Source of the DNA: Croceicoccus gelatinilyticus
GTDB lineage: Bacteria > Pseudomonadota > Alphaproteobacteria > Sphingomonadales > Sphingomonadaceae
Assembly (NCBI RefSeq): GCF_018398395.1
Contig: NZ_JAHCBF010000005.1
Span: 62,001 to 126,000, forward strand
Reading direction: 5' to 3'
DNA length: 64,000 bases
Every line of letters starts with the position of its first letter. The first letter of the stretch is position 1. Positions 63,122 to 64,000 of this stretch are shown here, piece by piece. The notes beneath the pieces were generated by a model. The model was not told where the DNA came from. It worked only from the letters and a program-made list of their open reading frames with translations, and ran no database searches. A program made the translations under genes and the position numbers.

Positions 63122-63849
63122 TGACGGACAGCACTGGCGACAAGCCCCTTGCGGGCAAGCTGGCGCTCGTCACCGGGGCGAGCAAGGGCATCGGCGCTGC
63201 CACGGCGATCGAACTGGCCGCCCGCGGCGCGCACGTCATCCTGACCGCGCGCGACGACCGCAAGCTGGAACAGGTCGAGGAAGCGATCCACAAGGCTGGC
63301 GGCAGCGCGACGATCGCGCCGATGGACCTGGCGGAGCCCGACTCGGTCGCGCGACTCGCCACGGCAATCGCCGGACGCTGGGATGCGCTCGACGTTCTGG
63401 TCATCAATGCGGCCGTGTTCCTGCCCCATACGCCGGTGCAGGATCTTGATGCCAAGGCCTTCAGCAACGCGCTCACGGTTAACGTGCTGGCCACGCAAAC
63501 GCTGCTCGCCGCGTTCCATCCGATGCTGAAGAAGGCCGATGCCGGCAAGGTCGTCGGCCTCACCAGCGGAGTGGGTGCGAACGCCCGTGCCTACTGGGCC
63601 GGATACGGCGTGACGAAGGCGGCTTTTGACAGCCTTCTCAAGAGCTACGCGCTGGAAAACGCGAACACGAGCCGCATCCGCACCGTGCTCGTCAGCCCCG
63701 GCGCGACCCGCACCGAAATGCGCGCCCGCGCCTATCCGGGCGAAGACCCGTCAACGGTGAAACCGCCCGAAGTGGTGGCACAATTCATTGCAAACATGCT
63801 TGGTGAAGAGCTTCCTAACGGCGAGATACTTTCCGTTAACCCCGTTTAG
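63121..63849 (+). CDS. SDR family NAD(P)-dependent oxidoreductase
   Basis: A 242-residue short-chain dehydrogenase. The cofactor motif is VTGASKGIGAATAIELA, followed by VLVINAAVFLPHTPV (NAG-type), catalytic Ser in VVGLTSGVG and Tyr/Lys in GYGVTKAAF. ATG 63121 is coupled to the purF stop. Substrate unknown; the purF-SDR pairing is found in other sphingomonads, as far as I recall. Confidence 0.9.
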   Translation: MTDSTGDKPLAGKLALVTGASKGIGAATAIELAARGAHVILTARDDRKLEQVEEAIHKAGGSATIAPMDLAEPDSVARLATAIAGRWDALDVLVINAAVFLPHTPVQDLDAKAFSNALTVNVLATQTLLAAFHPMLKKADAGKVVGLTSGVGANARAYWAGYGVTKAAFDSLLKSYALENANTSRIRTVLVSPGATRTEMRARAYPGEDPSTVKPPEVVAQFIANMLGEELPNGEILSVNPV

Positions 63850-63978
63850 GAACCTCGCGCTAACCGCGTTCAGGGCACATTGGCCGAACTCAGGAACGGC
63901 CGAGTCCCGCCACAAAAGCGAAATCGGCTATGGTTGCTCCCCTTGTGGAGCGTCTCTTTTTGCAAGGGAACGTGTGCC

Positions 63979-64000
63979 ATGACCGAATTTTTCCTCTCCG
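63979..64000 (+). CDS. Start of a gene running off the right edge
   Basis: ATG 63979 opens a frame reading MTEFFLS to the window end, with AAGGGAA ten bases upstream. Only seven codons are visible, so no product can be named. The 129 bases before it hold no other gene. Confidence 0.4.

Overview
The window is GC-rich, densely packed bacterial chromosome with many 4-bp start/stop overlaps. The gene set points to an alphaproteobacterium, most likely Sphingomonadales (Erythrobacteraceae or Novosphingobium-like): a one-step 5-aminolevulinate synthase for haem, ETF-ubiquinone oxidoreductase, a single LolC/E-type permease with LolD, an lepB-rnc-era cluster, and a carboxyspermidine-type polyamine route. 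This placement rests on gene content and style, not on a database search. No rRNA, tRNA, IS element, prophage or CRISPR array was seen.

Left part (1-9694). A propionyl-CoA to succinyl-CoA operon lies on the minus strand: pccB, OsmC-like protein, methylmalonyl-CoA epimerase, enoyl-CoA hydratase-like protein, methylmalonyl-CoA mutase (cut by the left edge). A ScfR/PccR-type regulator is divergent from pccB, and the shared 147 bp hold two TTTGCAAA-type palindromes. A small membrane protein, a Tat-exported LD-carboxypeptidase and glutathione reductase follow.

9870-25268. An orphan TadE/TadG-like pair is followed by pgi, lepB-rnc-era, an MFS exporter, topA, dprA-plsY, murI, and hemA with an unusual leucine-rich-repeat protein directly after it.

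25265-40401. Nitronate monooxygenase, two tandem CPBP membrane proteases, an ornithine/lysine decarboxylase, the LemA/DUF3137 pair, and an XRE regulator with a 15-bp operator-like palindrome upstream. Next is an operon of carboxynorspermidine synthase, two lipoproteins of unknown function and carboxynorspermidine decarboxylase. With the decarboxylase near 28 kb this gives a whole route from ornithine to spermidine or its homologues. MAPEG, a TrmA/RumA-family RNA methyltransferase, the NAD(P)HX repair enzyme and ilvD follow.

40560-54703. A DUF3806 protein, a lower-GC island with an unrecognised membrane protein, a lipoprotein, a cold-shock protein, N-formylglutamate amidohydrolase, ispE, a DUF3592 protein, ETF-QO, a cysteine-free protein resembling uracil-DNA glycosylases, a soluble lytic transglycosylase, moaB, a YcxB-like protein, a cation antiporter, a radical SAM protein, and two unknown convergent genes. 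One of the last two has a perfect FNR-type box upstream.

54858-64000. dnaE with a stack of hairpins just upstream of its start, two small hypotheticals, lolD with its permease, purF, an SDR dehydrogenase, and the first codons of a further gene at the right edge. Most of the window is core metabolism. The least explained parts are the lipoproteins inside the polyamine operon, the low-GC island at 41-42 kb, the UDG-like protein, and the FNR-box gene.
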